DNA of 64,000 nt. Source: Membranipora membranacea. Taxonomy: Eukaryota > Bryozoa > Gymnolaemata > Cheilostomatida > Membraniporidae. A program made the translations under genes and the position numbers. This document shows, one piece after another, positions 49,301 through 61,300 of the stretch. The stretch is taken from contig OU612066.1 in assembly GCA_914767715.1 (NCBI GenBank), forward strand, positions 4,281,001-4,345,000. The letters run 5' to 3'. Position 1 is the stretch's first letter; each line of letters opens with the position of its first letter. The notes beneath the pieces are model-generated. The model worked only from the letters and a program-made list of their open reading frames with translations. It was not told the DNA's origin and made no database searches.

Positions 49301-52300
49301 TTTACATAAAATACCCCAAAAGCGAAGTTAACCTCTTACACCCCCATACGCTTGGCATACGATACAATGAAGTTTTGCGTATGCATAAATTGTTTGATAT
49401 TGCTTCATTATACATTATGTTATTTTCTCGTCTTATTTCTGTCACTTAGTGCCCACTTATAATTATTTCTGGTAGGTGAAATCGGTCTCGTAGGCACATT
49501 CACCCACTACCAGGCTATGTAAATACTCTGTGATATTTCACAGAAGGTGATAATTATACAGATAGTTTTTGTCTCGTCTGACACAACCATGACAACCTGA
49601 ATAACAGATCAATGAAAGCGTTTATGTCTGTTGATCAGGTATTTTATTATTGTGACATGTATTGTAGAGTGGCGATAAGACAAGGAGGACGCAAACAGTG
49701 GACTGACTCCAGAGGCGGTCTCTACCTAGGAGGTAAGATTCTACTGTTCTTTTATTTATCTTCATGACTTAATCTTATTAATCAACATGACTTCATATGT
49801 TTGTTTGGATATGATATCCTGCAACAAATCTGCATCATGTGTCCTAAAAAGTTTTTCACAAGAAATGAATTAAAATTTATTATGTGAAATCAGGAAGATT
49901 CATATCACACAAGACCAAAGGCTCTCTGTCAAAGCTGGCCTGGAATCAGTCACTGGAAGCATTTCCCTGTCCTGATGATGATTCTGAGAAAGAACTCAAA
50001 CCATCCAAAAAACACCTTCTAAGACGTCTGTCATCCAACTCCCTCCAACTTGAGCTACTTGATTATTACAAAACCAACCAATCACACTGGTTCAGGCCGG
50101 CCAAGTCACAGAAGCAGCCTAAGAAGCAGGGTATACTTGTCGTTGTTTGAGATGTTTGGATCATTAGTTCTGTTCGCTTTATCAGTTGATATGTTCCATT
50201 TCGCTTGCTTAGATTAGCTGGTTATATCAAAGCTAGTTTGTTGTTTGGCTTTAGCTGTGTTGAGCTCAGGTGGAGGGATGATGCTGTATCGTTGATGACT
50301 GTGAATCATTATTTAAAATAGACCGTTCGAGGGAGGGAGTTTTCTTATGAGTAGGCTGGTGTGTGCAGCTACTGATGTAATATGGGAGTTATGCTTTTAT
50401 CGCACCTGCACAGAGCACACCAGTATGCAATGTTGTAATATTCACTTTCGTACACAGGAAATACCTGGGCGGATAATAACGAGATATACTATAGGGATAA
50501 GATACACGCCCCGCTGGCGGAGAGAATAGAGATATTAGACTATGAGGAGCCTCCCGATGCTTTGTCTGATACTAGTGAGGAATATGCCCTTGTTCATGAT
50601 GCTCTACCGGCGGGTAGAGTGCAAAAAGTTCACTCAACGCTGAAAAGAGAATTTAAACCAGGTAGTCATTTTTTTTATTGCACCATCATACTATTGTACC
50701 ACTTTCATATCTCACGCATGTGGTATTAACTGCAATCCAAATTAGCAGCTTCTTTACTAACACATGACATAGGATATTTTCATGCTGCATATAGGAGTGT
50801 GCTAACCCATAATAATTTTGTTCCTTATCTGATATGACTGATCTGGCTAAAGACAGAAGATCAAATTCGATCTCAATCTATTTTAGATGTGTTGTATCAC
50901 TAGTTTCACTCTGTCCCTCTAATATAAACGCACCTCCTGTCAAAAATCATCAACTACTTATAAAAGCCCACACCTTCACAACAATATTCCTACTTCTAAT
51001 TGTTAACATGTTATATTTGCAGCCTTCCCTCACACAGATTCTGAGTCTGATCTCAGTTCTCTTGAGAGGAATGGGGTGATGCGTAGCCCTGTATCCCACA
51101 GACGGGGTTTGAGTCCACTCACTGGACATCGACTCGCCAGCCCACAGACAGGTCGTAGAGCTCTCAGTCCAATGAGCCCTAGAACTGAGGCTAACAGCAC
51201 TCCAGAGAGAAAATCATCCTCACTCCCCAGAATTGTGTTCAGCAGAGTAAATATGGAGGGCAACTATGAAGGTCACACAAACACTAGTAAGTGGATATGT
51301 GATATATGAGTTTGTGCGTCGTAGTATTTCTTTCCATGTAATGTTTTTTCTATCTGCTACATCAGAGTTTTTCAACCAATCCAGCGTTACTGATATTTTC
51401 TAAGTCCTCATTTAATCAAAAACATGATAGAGGTGTGGTAACCATTCGAAAAAATTATGGGACTGATCTACTTCTCTGTCTAGTTGTAATGTGCGTTGGG
51501 CACTATCATTGTATAGAAAGTATATAGATAGATAATAATACCGCTCCGTATTACAGTGAGGAGTGACACACCATCAGAAGGTAGTGAGAGTGCCGGAGAT
51601 GAGATGGTGAAGAAATCAGGAAATGAAGTGAAGAGAGTGAGATCTCTACGCTCTCTGAGACGTAAGAAGGTGGACGGAGCTGCCGGCGACGAGGAGACAA
51701 GCTTCTTAGAGAGGTTCAAAAATACCGTCACCACCTCGGACCCTGAGAAACAGAGAAAGAAATCCATCAGGCGTAAACAGAAAGAAGAGGTGAGAGAAAA
51801 TTACTCTCTGCAATATCATAACATACCTTTCAGATGATATTATTTGAAGGGAATATAAGATTTTAATCAGCTGAAGCTGCAGAATGACCCTCTTATCCGT
51901 TCAAGCTACTGGATGAATAAATGACCTTTGCTCAAAAAGTTTGTTCTTATTTACTTTAGGAGAAAGTTTTGAGAGATAAACAGAAGTATGTGAGGCGTAA
52001 GTTGAAGTCTCGACTGAAACGTCAGAGTTACCTCAGTAATAAGGGTAGTGGTATGGTACTACAGGACTACGTACAGGCAGAAAGCCAGCTAGTACCCAAG
52101 TTTGTCGAGCTCTGTGTCAGGTTCCTCGAATCTGAAGGTGAGTTGTGTTCTCGTGTTTGACTAACCATTACTTATTTTCAATGACATGAAGTATAGCTAG
52201 CTGTAGTGTAGTATCTGTGACTAGATGGGACATAGATTAGTCTGTTGCTTAGTAGCTGTAGTGGTAATATCTATGATGCTTGTAATTGCCCACCCCTTGC

Positions 52301-53954
52301 AATCAAAATTGATAAATTTCTCGAATCATGGAAAGTTTCAAATTTTGAGGAACAGTAATAGAGCTTAGCCAAAATTTCATTGCCAGAGAATCAAAGAGTT
52401 TTCAATGAGGGTAAGTTTTTTTTTCTCCGCACCGAAACCGTAAAGGAACTTTTATTGAGAGGCTTACTGACAATCACATGCTGTGATACTGAGTGATTTT
52501 ACTAACAGTACCAAAACATTTTAAACTAGAAGTGTGACTCCATCTACAGCCGATTTATGTGTGATCAAAATCCAGTGTGATGTTGGCAGTAACAGTTTGG
52601 TGCACTGTCTGTCTGTTCCTGCTCAATGTATAGGTTACTTGCATATTTGACAGTCTTGACTAAGACCTTTTCATAAATTCATACAATGAACATCGGCAGC
52701 AGTTCTTTGTTGCTAGAGTCATCACCTTATCTGAACAGCAAGGCAGTTCTCCGCCTGTTTTACTGGTAGAAAAACATAAATTATAGAAGATGTTAATGAT
52801 TTTTTCTGCAGCTTTGTTGACGGAGGGAGTGTATCGTATACCGGGTAATGCATCTAAAGTAGAACTTCTCAAAGAGATGTTTGAACACAATAAAGAGTTA
52901 GACATCAGTACTATAGATGTCGGAGTGAACGCAGTGGCCACATCTCTTAAAGGTTTCTTCAGCGATCTAAGTGAACCACTCATACCTTCTCACCTAAACG
53001 GTGGGCTGGTTGTCGCAGATAGTAAGTCATCACATTAGAAACTGTTCGTCTTAGTTCATCTGCTTAGAGTATATTCATCATTATTCAATCAGGCCAACTT
53101 GCCACAGAATACAGAGAAAAAAAGAGAAAACGTTCAGTGGGCCAAACATTTTGTATTAACCAGGACTGATTTTATCACTTTTCAAATATATAATCTGTTT
53201 TAACAAGTTAGACCATGGATTTTTCACCCTTGTTATTTAGGCATTAGCACTGATACAAATAATAACTTAAATGGTGAGAACCCGAAGTGTCGTGGCTCAG
53301 ATTCTTTACTTTGTTGCACAGCAGCTTAACTACTTATCATTTTTATCTGCCAACCAGCTCTTTTGTTTTTTCTTTGCCGATGAGAAAGGAAAATAGTTGA
53401 TTTGCCATGTCATAGTTTTATTACCTACCATGGTTTGTTCAGTTTCCATGTGTGCTCAAGTTTCAATCATAAATAATGAATTTTCATTGATGATTTCAGG
53501 TATACCAGAGAAGACAGCACGATTACTGGCATTAAGAGGTGAACTCAAGAAGCTGCCATCTGCCAACTATGAAGTATTGAGATATCTAGTCACACATTTG
53601 TATAAGTAAGTCTTTACTGCTGTTCTCTTCACATTTCTGTAAGCAGGTATTCGTGAATATTTTTTTCTATCGCACAGCGGTATAAAGCAGTTGTTATACT
53701 TAACATTATATAAATTTAATTCTTGACAAACAAAATATTGAATGTGTTTCAATTATGTTTTCAGAATAACCAAACATAGCGACTCCAATAAGATGGATAG
53801 TAAGAATCTGGCAATATGCTGGTGGCCAACCATCATACGTCCCGAACTGACAAACATTGAAGCTATGAAGAGAGTCACTGAGGCTATGCAGGAAATCACT
53901 ATCACTATGATTGAACAGCACGGATTTTTCTTCTACAATGAGCATGAAGTGTAG
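34371..53954 (+). CDS. p190 RhoGAP (ARHGAP35/ARHGAP5 family), complete
   Basis: GTPase-activating protein for Rho, acting at membrane and actin sites. Exons: 34371-34455, 35309-35641, 37316-37530, 37931-38048, 40899-41017, 41878-42101, 43261-43467, 44162-44348, 44781-44890, 45237-45389, 45817-45931, 46151-46274, 46565-46760, 47068-47250, 47546-47806, 48099-48256, 48948-49098, 49668-49732, 49894-50130, 50458-50661, 51023-51286, 51557-51789, 51960-52137, 52812-53021, 53500-53605, 53765-53954; all phases agree; 1541 aa (human about 1500). Domains: N-terminal GTPase-like (P-loop GPIGVGKSCLCNRF, K35; TKMDEG), FF-repeat region about 251-533, pseudo-GTPase pG1 about 584-790 and pG2 about 790-930, a Tyr/Ser-rich linker (DYEEPPDAL), a basic patch (RSLRSLRRKK), and RhoGAP about 1340-1541 with arginine finger R1382 in GVYRIPGN. 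The start MANKRASD matches the human offset; an in-frame ATG at 34344 is the alternative. Introns are mostly 0.3-1.7 kb, the largest 2.85 kb. ARHGAP35 and ARHGAP5 are vertebrate duplicates, so this is probably the pre-duplication form. Confidence 0.95.
38838..38871. mobile_element. Micro-foldback insertion with 9-bp repeats, p190 intron 4
   Basis: TGCCTAGAC at 38838-38846 and 38863-38871 flanks 16 bp (CAATGAACTTGTTCAT) that form a CAATGAAC/GTTCATTG stem with the first base of the right repeat. Confidence 0.6.
38896..38947. mobile_element. Foldback insertion with 8-bp repeats, p190 intron 4
   Basis: GCCTTGAT at 38896-38903 and 38940-38947 flanks 36 bp whose arms are CAAGGAGTTA and TAACTCCTT(G). 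It sits only 25 bp beyond the previous element. Confidence 0.6.
39611..39719. repeat. Diverged minisatellite, unit about 29 bp, p190 intron 4
   Basis: Nearly four units, each containing a GTGGAAGTGAC-like part and a GGGGGTGGAT part, with substitutions and one-base indels. Confidence 0.8.
46760..46801. mobile_element. Micro-foldback insertion duplicating the p190 exon 13 splice donor
   Basis: GGTAAGTC occurs at 46760-46767 and 46794-46801. The 26 bp between have arms CATAGACT and AGTCTATG. The left copy is the splice donor in use (exon ends CAGAG at 46760); the right copy is a spare donor sequence. Confidence 0.65.
47971..48009. repeat. 19-bp tandem duplication in p190 intron 15
   Basis: GTACTCTTATCTCTAAACA occurs twice, head to tail. 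Confidence 0.85.
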
Positions 53955-54570
53955 GCCTTCAGCTTACACTTTGGAGTTACATGTCCCTTGATATTAAGGG
54001 ACAACTCCTTGTAGTAGTCACATTTTGTAAATTTTTGTACAGAAAATGAACTTTCATATTTATTTTGAGGCATGTTGTTATTTACACGCATACTTATTAG
54101 TCATGATACATGTTACAGTTTTGGTGTTCAAGATTTCATCCAAGAATATATTCTCTTGCATTCGGTTATATAATGCTTTGCTGAGATCTAACTATTATTA
54201 TATCTTAATGATTTTTCCTACTCATCTTCTTGATCAAATAGAATTAATGCTCCTTTATTCCCTTTTGACACTAATGTCAATGCCAAAATCTCCAGACTTC
54301 TTATTGACTTTGCCCCGTAGCTTACTTAGTGACCTTGACCTTGTGTTTACGCATACCTTGTTTACCTCCTGCATGACTAGTTGTCTGCAGAATTTAGTCT
54401 TCCAGGCTTTATTTAATGCCATCTGATGTATTTATTCTCTCTTGAACATGTTATCGCTTTCCTTTTATATTATATAATTGAAGTTAGCACATTCAATTTT
54501 GTTGAACAAAATATAAGCCAGAACAAACTGAATACAAATGTTGCATCTCATCTTGAAAACTTCAGCCATA

Positions 54571-54820
54571 GGAGTAGGAGGTGGCTCAGCTGGTTTGAGC
54601 GCCTGTGTCTCAGCACGAAAGCGGTGACGGTCAGAGGTTTGAATCCCACTGCAGACTATTGAGGTTTGGATGCCTCCTTGGTGTGCTCTGTCCTGCCTCT
54701 GAACTGGCTCAGGAATTTCATCCTCGCCATTCAGCATTCGCATCCAGTAGCTCGCCGCTCATGACCCACTGGTCTTTTTTTTCTATCAACCATATGACCA
54801 TAAACCGAGTATAATAAATT
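54571..54820 (+). mobile_element. tRNA-derived SINE downstream of p190 RhoGAP
   Basis: Box A-like TGGCTCAGCTGGTTTGAGCG at 54582-54601 and box B GGTTTGAATCCC at 54636-54647, separated as in a tRNA with a long variable arm. A unique body follows and may end at AATAAATT near 54814-54821. It differs from the SINE at 11003 and from the MITE module. Confidence 0.6.
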
Positions 54821-55521
54821 CATTCTTTTTGAAAGCTGTATACAAACAGTAAGGTTACTAATGGTACCAGTAGTGTTATCTCCTAAAGGCGAGCCTCACT
54901 GAAATTATTGAGCAGTACTCGCTGCTTCGAGCCTGTTCTTAACTGTTCCAATGATCATCAAATTTGATTGGCTTTTAGAGGCGAATATTTGGCTATTTCA
55001 TTCATTCCAGCATTGAACTCACCCTTTCTCATTCTCTGGTAAGTTGCATTACAAAGAAATAAAGTGTTCAGCCAAGTAAATCAAAGTTGTCTTCTCTCAA
55101 CTAATTTTAAAAACAGCAGCATTGCTCTCAATGTTCTGTTAAAACTCCTATGGCTACAAATAAATTTATTTTTTAATTTCCATCTCTAAAAAACACCCAT
55201 TCTCAACCTTTTTAATGATGGGATCTTTTTTGCATGCCATTATTTTTCTAGGGAAAATCAAGATGAAATATATAGAACTAATATTCCCTAACCACATGAA
55301 GAAAAAAAAGTTTTCTGCAAACATGAGTTCTAGTGCTGTAATCTATAATAAGGGGCACTTTGAACTTATTTTTCCTTTCCTCTACACCCAGGCAAATTTG
55401 AGTGTCAGATTCAGTGTAGTATATGAGCCTCTACCTGAGATGTTCGAGAATTCATTCAGACCAACCAAGGACTACTTTCTTTTTTACTCCTAGCTAGACC
55501 TCTACTCCAAAACCTGGTCCT

Positions 55522-55580
55522 GGGTCTTTGGTAATGTTTGACTTGACTGCCCCACTTGAGTCAAACATTACCAAAGACCC
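55522..55580. repeat. Perfect hairpin, 22-bp arms
   Basis: Arms 55522-55543 and 55559-55580 are exact reverse complements with a 15-nt loop. No flanking direct repeat was found. Confidence 0.8.
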
Positions 55581-56078
55581 TGTGACCTAGCTACTGTTAG
55601 TTCTAGCTAGTAGTAGTAGTCATTCCTTGGCTGAGGCTTGCTCAGACCTTCCAGCCCATTCTGATTCAACATTTAATCAGCATTGATGCTTCACTCAGTG
55701 ACCAGTCCAGTCATCTAATTGCTAGCCACCCAATGCCAATCAATCAATGCATTCCTTGAGTCTGATGCGATGGCCCTCAACTGCTAAAAATTGATGGAAA
55801 AACATTCGTCTGGAATCTGCAGACATTTCTCTTGGTATGAATGGGAAAAAGATGTCTATGCAAAATCTATGAGTGTAAATTTTCACCTCTTGCTTATCAA
55901 GTATCTGAAAATCCCCCTCTCCCTGTATCACTGGGCTGGCTAGGGATTACTAATGAAACACCCATCATAAATCATTAGGCTACTTAAGAAAATTGTTTGT
56001 TGATAAGGAAACATATTATTCATGAACTCAAATACATCAGAATTTATTTTTTAGATCCCTACTAAACAACTGATACAA

Positions 56079-58075
56079 ATGGAGTCTATGAGAAGAAGCC
56101 TGCTATCTCTGTCGTGTAGGGCAGGTTGTCTTAAAACCCTGAATACCCCTGAAGCGACCACATTCGGGTTAATAAATGTCAGGTTTAGAAAGAGAAGAGA
56201 CATCAGAAGAGCGCCTAGTAAACTGTACTATGTTAGAGAGCCAACTCCAAAAGAGCCTGTCGAGTTTGAAATGATCGTAAACAAATATAGGATATATAAA
56301 ACAGAAGTTGGTTCAATAAAGTAAGTGTTTCCAACAGACCAAGGATCCTTGATGCACAATATGACAAGGACTACTGTAATGCGGCTCAGATAATGGAGGC
56401 GAAAAATGAAGACATTCTTCCAAATTTAACTTTTATTTGTGTAGCTCTTGTATAATCAATTGGACATTGCGGCAACCAACTCATTTCTACCATCACAATT
56501 ACCAACAACATTTCAAATGAGTATCTTAGCCACTATATAATCCATACTCACATCTCTTCAGTATGCATTGTCCCAAGAAGGAACAAACCTTTCGAAATCT
56601 CAAAACTGTGATGTTAACATGTAAATATATGTTTCTTGTAGCTCATTTTTGAAATCTTTGCCAACACCAATCAGTGAAATGAGAAAAGAAAAGAAGATTG
56701 AAGACAGTACCAGACTTAGGCAGAACTTAGATATAGCTGTTGAGATCAACGATCTATGGAATGCAGATATTGCAGATCAAAGGTATTTCAACACACAGTC
56801 TTTTTTTATGTAAAAGGCATTGCTCTATCTATTCAATGTGGTCCCTGTCATTATTGTGTTGTTGTAGTGAATACCATCCATACCTACCCTGTCTGTACTG
56901 GGCGCCTGCGATTGGCTGATATTCTTTTTGTGCTGGGTACATCCTATGGACTAGTTTGTCCCGGTACCCATATCACTATTCTCATTACTATTATTGCATA
57001 TGTAGAGAGCTGAGATTGGCTGAGGAGGCAGTACTCCAACAGAGAGAAGATGACTTGATTTTGTCTAAGAATCTGCAGGAGCTCGAACAGCAACAAATTT
57101 TAGCTAAGGAGTTGTTGTCTCAGAGATCAGTAAGTCAATCAGTGTTGTAACATCGCACTGTTGAGGCACATTATGTGACAACTGTGCACTACGTAACAAC
57201 TGACACAAACGTAACAACCCATCATGCACAGAGCGTAACAACGCGCCAATCGTAGCAACATATAACCCAGTCGAGACAATCCGCGAACCAGATATTTGTA
57301 ACCCAGATAATGCTAAGAATGCTTAGTTTCCAATCACTTACAACATTCCTCAAAAACATAGTCATAAAGGCTTACATTGAGTACTTTGCATATGTCAGTT
57401 TAAATACGCTAGCAATTAAACCAGAGACTATAGATAATAGATACAGTCTATAGACTATAGATATAGTCTCTGATTAAACTGCCAAAACCATTGATGGTTG
57501 AAAAAGTTTGTGTTTGTCATATTTTGTGTCCACCAGTTGCATTTTTGCGTGTTGCTACATCTTGTGCATGATGTGACGTTATGTGTATTTCCTGGTTTTG
57601 CGCATTGTTCGCCTTGACGTTTTGTCTAGATGACACATAATGCACCTCAAAAGGAACATCAAATTGTTTTCTTCCTGACTGAAGTGAGATTTTCAGCTTC
57701 CCAACCCACCTTAAGTTTACCAGTTGTTTTTTATTTGTTATGATGATTGATGAGAACTTCTGGTCATTTGTAAGTTATCTGTTTCAAATATGTTGGTCGC
57801 CAACTACCTTGAATATTGAATTGAATAATGAACATTGATGCTCTCTTGTAAACTCATGAATAAACTTTAGTCATTATCATCTCTCATTGTGATATCTATT
57901 ATTTTCATAGCAACGTATGGCTAACGCTCTGGATGTTGAGAACCTGGACGAAGCGCTGGATGAGTTCCTGGATAGAGAACCGGTCAGTCATAACTTTGCT
58001 ATCACAGGGAAGGGTCAAGTAGTGAGGTCACTAGACATAGATCAGAAGCTTAAAGTGTACACTGTACACAAGTGA
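56079..58075 (+). CDS. MRPS26: Mitochondrial small-subunit ribosomal protein mS26
   Basis: A component of the small subunit of the mitochondrial ribosome, metazoan-specific. Exons 56079-56320, 56642-56782, 57006-57129 and 57911-58075 (TGA), phases 2, 2 and 0, give 223 aa (human about 205). The N-terminus (MESMRRSLLSLSCRAG) is Arg/Ser-rich and lacks acid residues after position 2, as in a mitochondrial presequence. The middle is a long charged coiled coil (LRLAEEAVLQQREDDLILSK). The C-terminus LDREPVSHNFAITGKGQVV aligns with the conserved human end that includes NYNWAITREGLVVRP, and PVEFEMIVNKYRIYKTEV with the human PAEFFVLMERYQHYRQTV region. An upstream ttttttag at about 56054 suggests a 5' UTR intron. 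Convergent with CFAP206; the stop codons are 305 bp apart. Confidence 0.88.
57422..57472. repeat. 51-bp palindromic element (GAGACTATA family), mS26 intron 3
   Basis: Starts CAGAGACTATAGATA and ends AGATATAGTCTCTG, with ATTAAAC on both sides (57415-57421 and 57473-57479). It is an internally expanded relative of the palindrome at 7065-7102. Confidence 0.6.
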
Positions 58076-58380
58076 TGGTTTGCCGCTCTTTGTAGCTGAA
58101 TTGTCTCAACAGAGATGCAGGCCTCTAATCATGACTGAGAAGAGGTAATAAGACTGAAGACTATATTGTGATTAACAGCAGAGAATTTGTATAGCTGATC
58201 TTTTGATTTGGTTCATAGCACTGCCTGCATTCTTCAAAACTTTCAGTGGTGACAGTCTGTATTTTTGTTAAAGAAGAAAGTCAAGCTTAAAAAATAACAA
58301 CATGCGTGAAGGCATGAAGACTGGTTGATTCTTGATAGTCACAGTATGTATAATGGGATAATTAATATCAGATATGATAT

Positions 58381-61300
58381 TCAGTCTTGATCTACATCTA
58401 GAGTGAGATCCATTTTGACCATGTTTGTAGGCTGATCCATTCCACAGCCTCGTAATCCTGCCAGATAGATCTGAGGCTTTGGCACATTTGTATAATTGTC
58501 CTTCTTGGTTTGAGTGTCTTTTTCTCTGTAAACAAAATAAATGATACATTCACACTCAAATAAACGATATTTCTTGTATTGTTGCTAATTCTAACTCTAC
58601 CTCCTTTGAACCAGCGATGAGATTCTTTCAGCTTAACATATGTTTGGTATATAGTTTTTATTATAAACTGTAGTTTACAACGACCATCAACTAGATCATA
58701 GAGCTGTGCAATCGAGAAATTGTGCAATACAGCTTCCACTATATAATTGAGTATGCAGTTTCCGAGTTAATTGTCTCCTGTTTGTAATAATGTGTTACTT
58801 ACTTTGGTAGCCATGTTTGTGTGATATTATCTCGTCTCATGTTACTGAGATTAGTCTGTACAGAGTGGGTGACTTTAGTTCTTAGATTGGCCTACAAGTG
58901 AGAAATATGTGTAACCAAAGAGTTGTCTTGTCCTTAGCTTCAGATTCACTAAACAATATTCTCAGCCATTATCTGATTTTTGAACAATGTTGTTATCGTT
59001 GATGATATTTCAAAACAAGGTATGATGAGGAAAGGTCGGTGACACTGATTGCTGCCCATCTGTAGTATATTACTCAGCATAAAAGAAACTTACCAGTTTG
59101 ATGGCTTTCCTTCTCAGCTCCCACTCATTCCAATCATATGATTTGACAATGTTTGGTTCGAGTATATGTGTGTCTGTTTGAGTTCCACTGTCACTCTTGG
59201 TAACTGGTTTCTCTATCATCTTCCCTTTGTCCTTTGCCTGTCAACATCAGGAGATTTATATGCAACAATATCATACTTTCAGGGCTACTTATTCCATCCA
59301 TTTCAATCCTACATGATGATATGCTAGAGTCTCCTATGGAGCTTTATAGATAACTCAGTGCTGGATCTTACCTGGGAATAAGGTGTGATTGTTGCAAACT
59401 GCTGGTGAAGTTCTAAAAGTTGTATTAATTCTGGACTTCTTTTGGCTGCTTCTGCTCCCATTTGTAGATAGCTGTAAAATATACAACATGCCATTCAAAT
59501 ATGTGGTGTATGGAAATGTGTAGGATCTCACATGTATAATCCTACATGTATATTTGTCTCCAAATGTGTTGTAGTGAATATAATATTAAACAAGCTAAAC
59601 TATCCATCTAGGTCTGCATGTACTCACAATTCTATACTGAGGATGAACTCTTTTGCTGCTTCTTTAGATGAGAAGGCATAGTAGTTATTATTGTGCCTGA
59701 GTACTCCAATACCTGGGTTAGCCGGCAGCAGTAATCTATCATATCTAACTAGACTGTACCCACAGTAACCTCTATACTGTAACGGTAATCTGTCAAAGTT
59801 CTTAGTTGTCTCTGGATAGAGCCACTCTGTGTTTGGAAACTCCTTACCATTCACTCTGCTGGTCGCCGCACCGGTCTGTAAACAGCATGAAATCTAGAGG
59901 TTTGATTCTCCCCAGGAAAAAAAACACAATTTGCATGTGTTTAATAGTTCATACCATAGACAAAACACACAACAGTGATGTGTGTTTTGTCTCTGGTTTA
60001 TAGAGTAATTCACAAGGAGGGTATGCAAAGTGAAATGTAGATGACATTTGGAAACTGTCTTTTGCTATGTTTACCTCATTGATTCTCTCCTCATCACTCT
60101 TTATCCTGACATCAGACATGAACGGTTCGAGCATCTCCTCAGCGAATATCTCACGATGACCTCTCACAAAGGGATCAAGACTAGCCAGGATGTTACTGAG
60201 TACTGATAACAGTACCATCTCATCCTGGAATCCGCTCCATATCTGGGCCAGGTGTATAAACTGAGGCTGTCAAATCAAACAAAACACAAATGGATAAAGA
60301 AAGAAACAAATATATCCGATGATTTAATTTTATAGCCAGTTCAACACTTCTCAGGAATCGCATAGGTTTTTCATTGACAGGCGTTAGGAAAGCTTGTCAA
60401 GACAGGCTTATATAGGCAATAAACATTGTACTCAGCAGGTTGATGCTGTAAGTGTGTACGTGTATGAATATGATAGGATTTTATAATGTTTACTAACATA
60501 GACTTGAGCTGTTGGAACGGCAGTCTTGGATTGAACTGTAGCTTGGAGTTGCTCCATCCTGGCTGCTAACTGAGATTCTAACATTTCTACTTGTTGTGCA
60601 CAACCAATCACATCATGCTGTAATACAGTATTACATACTAGAATACCAATGATAAACAAAATACCTGGTAACAGGATTGTCATCTCTTGCTTCATAAAAA
60701 TTGAGGTTTCATATTAATTTCACTGGTCGCTAGTCAGTTCCACGACTCGAACTAGATAGCCCTATCAATATCGCCCTAGTAATAGTGCTTCAAACAGGAT
60801 ATAAGATCATACCAGTAGAACCCTGAGAAAAGCCTCGTGTTGTCGTGAGTTGATGAGAGCTTCCTTGAGTAGCTGCATAGATAGACCACTAGGCGGCTCA
60901 TCTCTCTCGTTATAACAGATCTTCTCTACTATACCAGTATACTTATAAGCATCTCTCACAGTACGCTGTATCTCTGTATCTACATTCTGTGTGGTGGCTG
61001 GTACTGCTTCATTTAGAATACCCGGTACTGTTATATTAAAAAAGCAATGATTGAACTGGCAGGAGATGGAACATGTCTTACTTGGTTATCAAGCTAAGCA
61101 GAGTTATTTTACCATCAATGTCATCCTCACTTTTGTCAGTACTGCAATGCAATGATTATACACTCAGACAAAGTGAGCCTATGTTGATCATATCACAGCT
61201 ACATCCCAGAGAGCCAAGACATAGGTTGGCTCAGGGCAAGGATTTGATTGCTGTGCCAGTTTAGAGCACACCTGGCCTCCAAACAAAATCCAGTAGTGTG

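Larger units (their letters stand above)
53955..56078. other. Intergenic region between p190 RhoGAP and mS26
   Basis: Holds the p190 3' UTR and presumably the mS26 promoter. A tRNA-type SINE lies at 54571-54820 and a perfect 22-bp-arm hairpin at 55522-55580. ORFs of 126 and 92 codons (54046, 55215) are hydrophobic or Lys/Phe-rich with no recognisable homology. Confidence 0.5.

Noticed and set aside
54046-54426. 126-aa hydrophobic ORF after the p190 stop codon
   Set aside because: AT-rich 3' UTR sequence giving Leu/Ile/Tyr-rich translation; no family resemblance.
55215-55493. 92-aa ORF upstream of mS26
   Set aside because: No splice support or recognised motif; composition is typical of AT-rich noncoding sequence.
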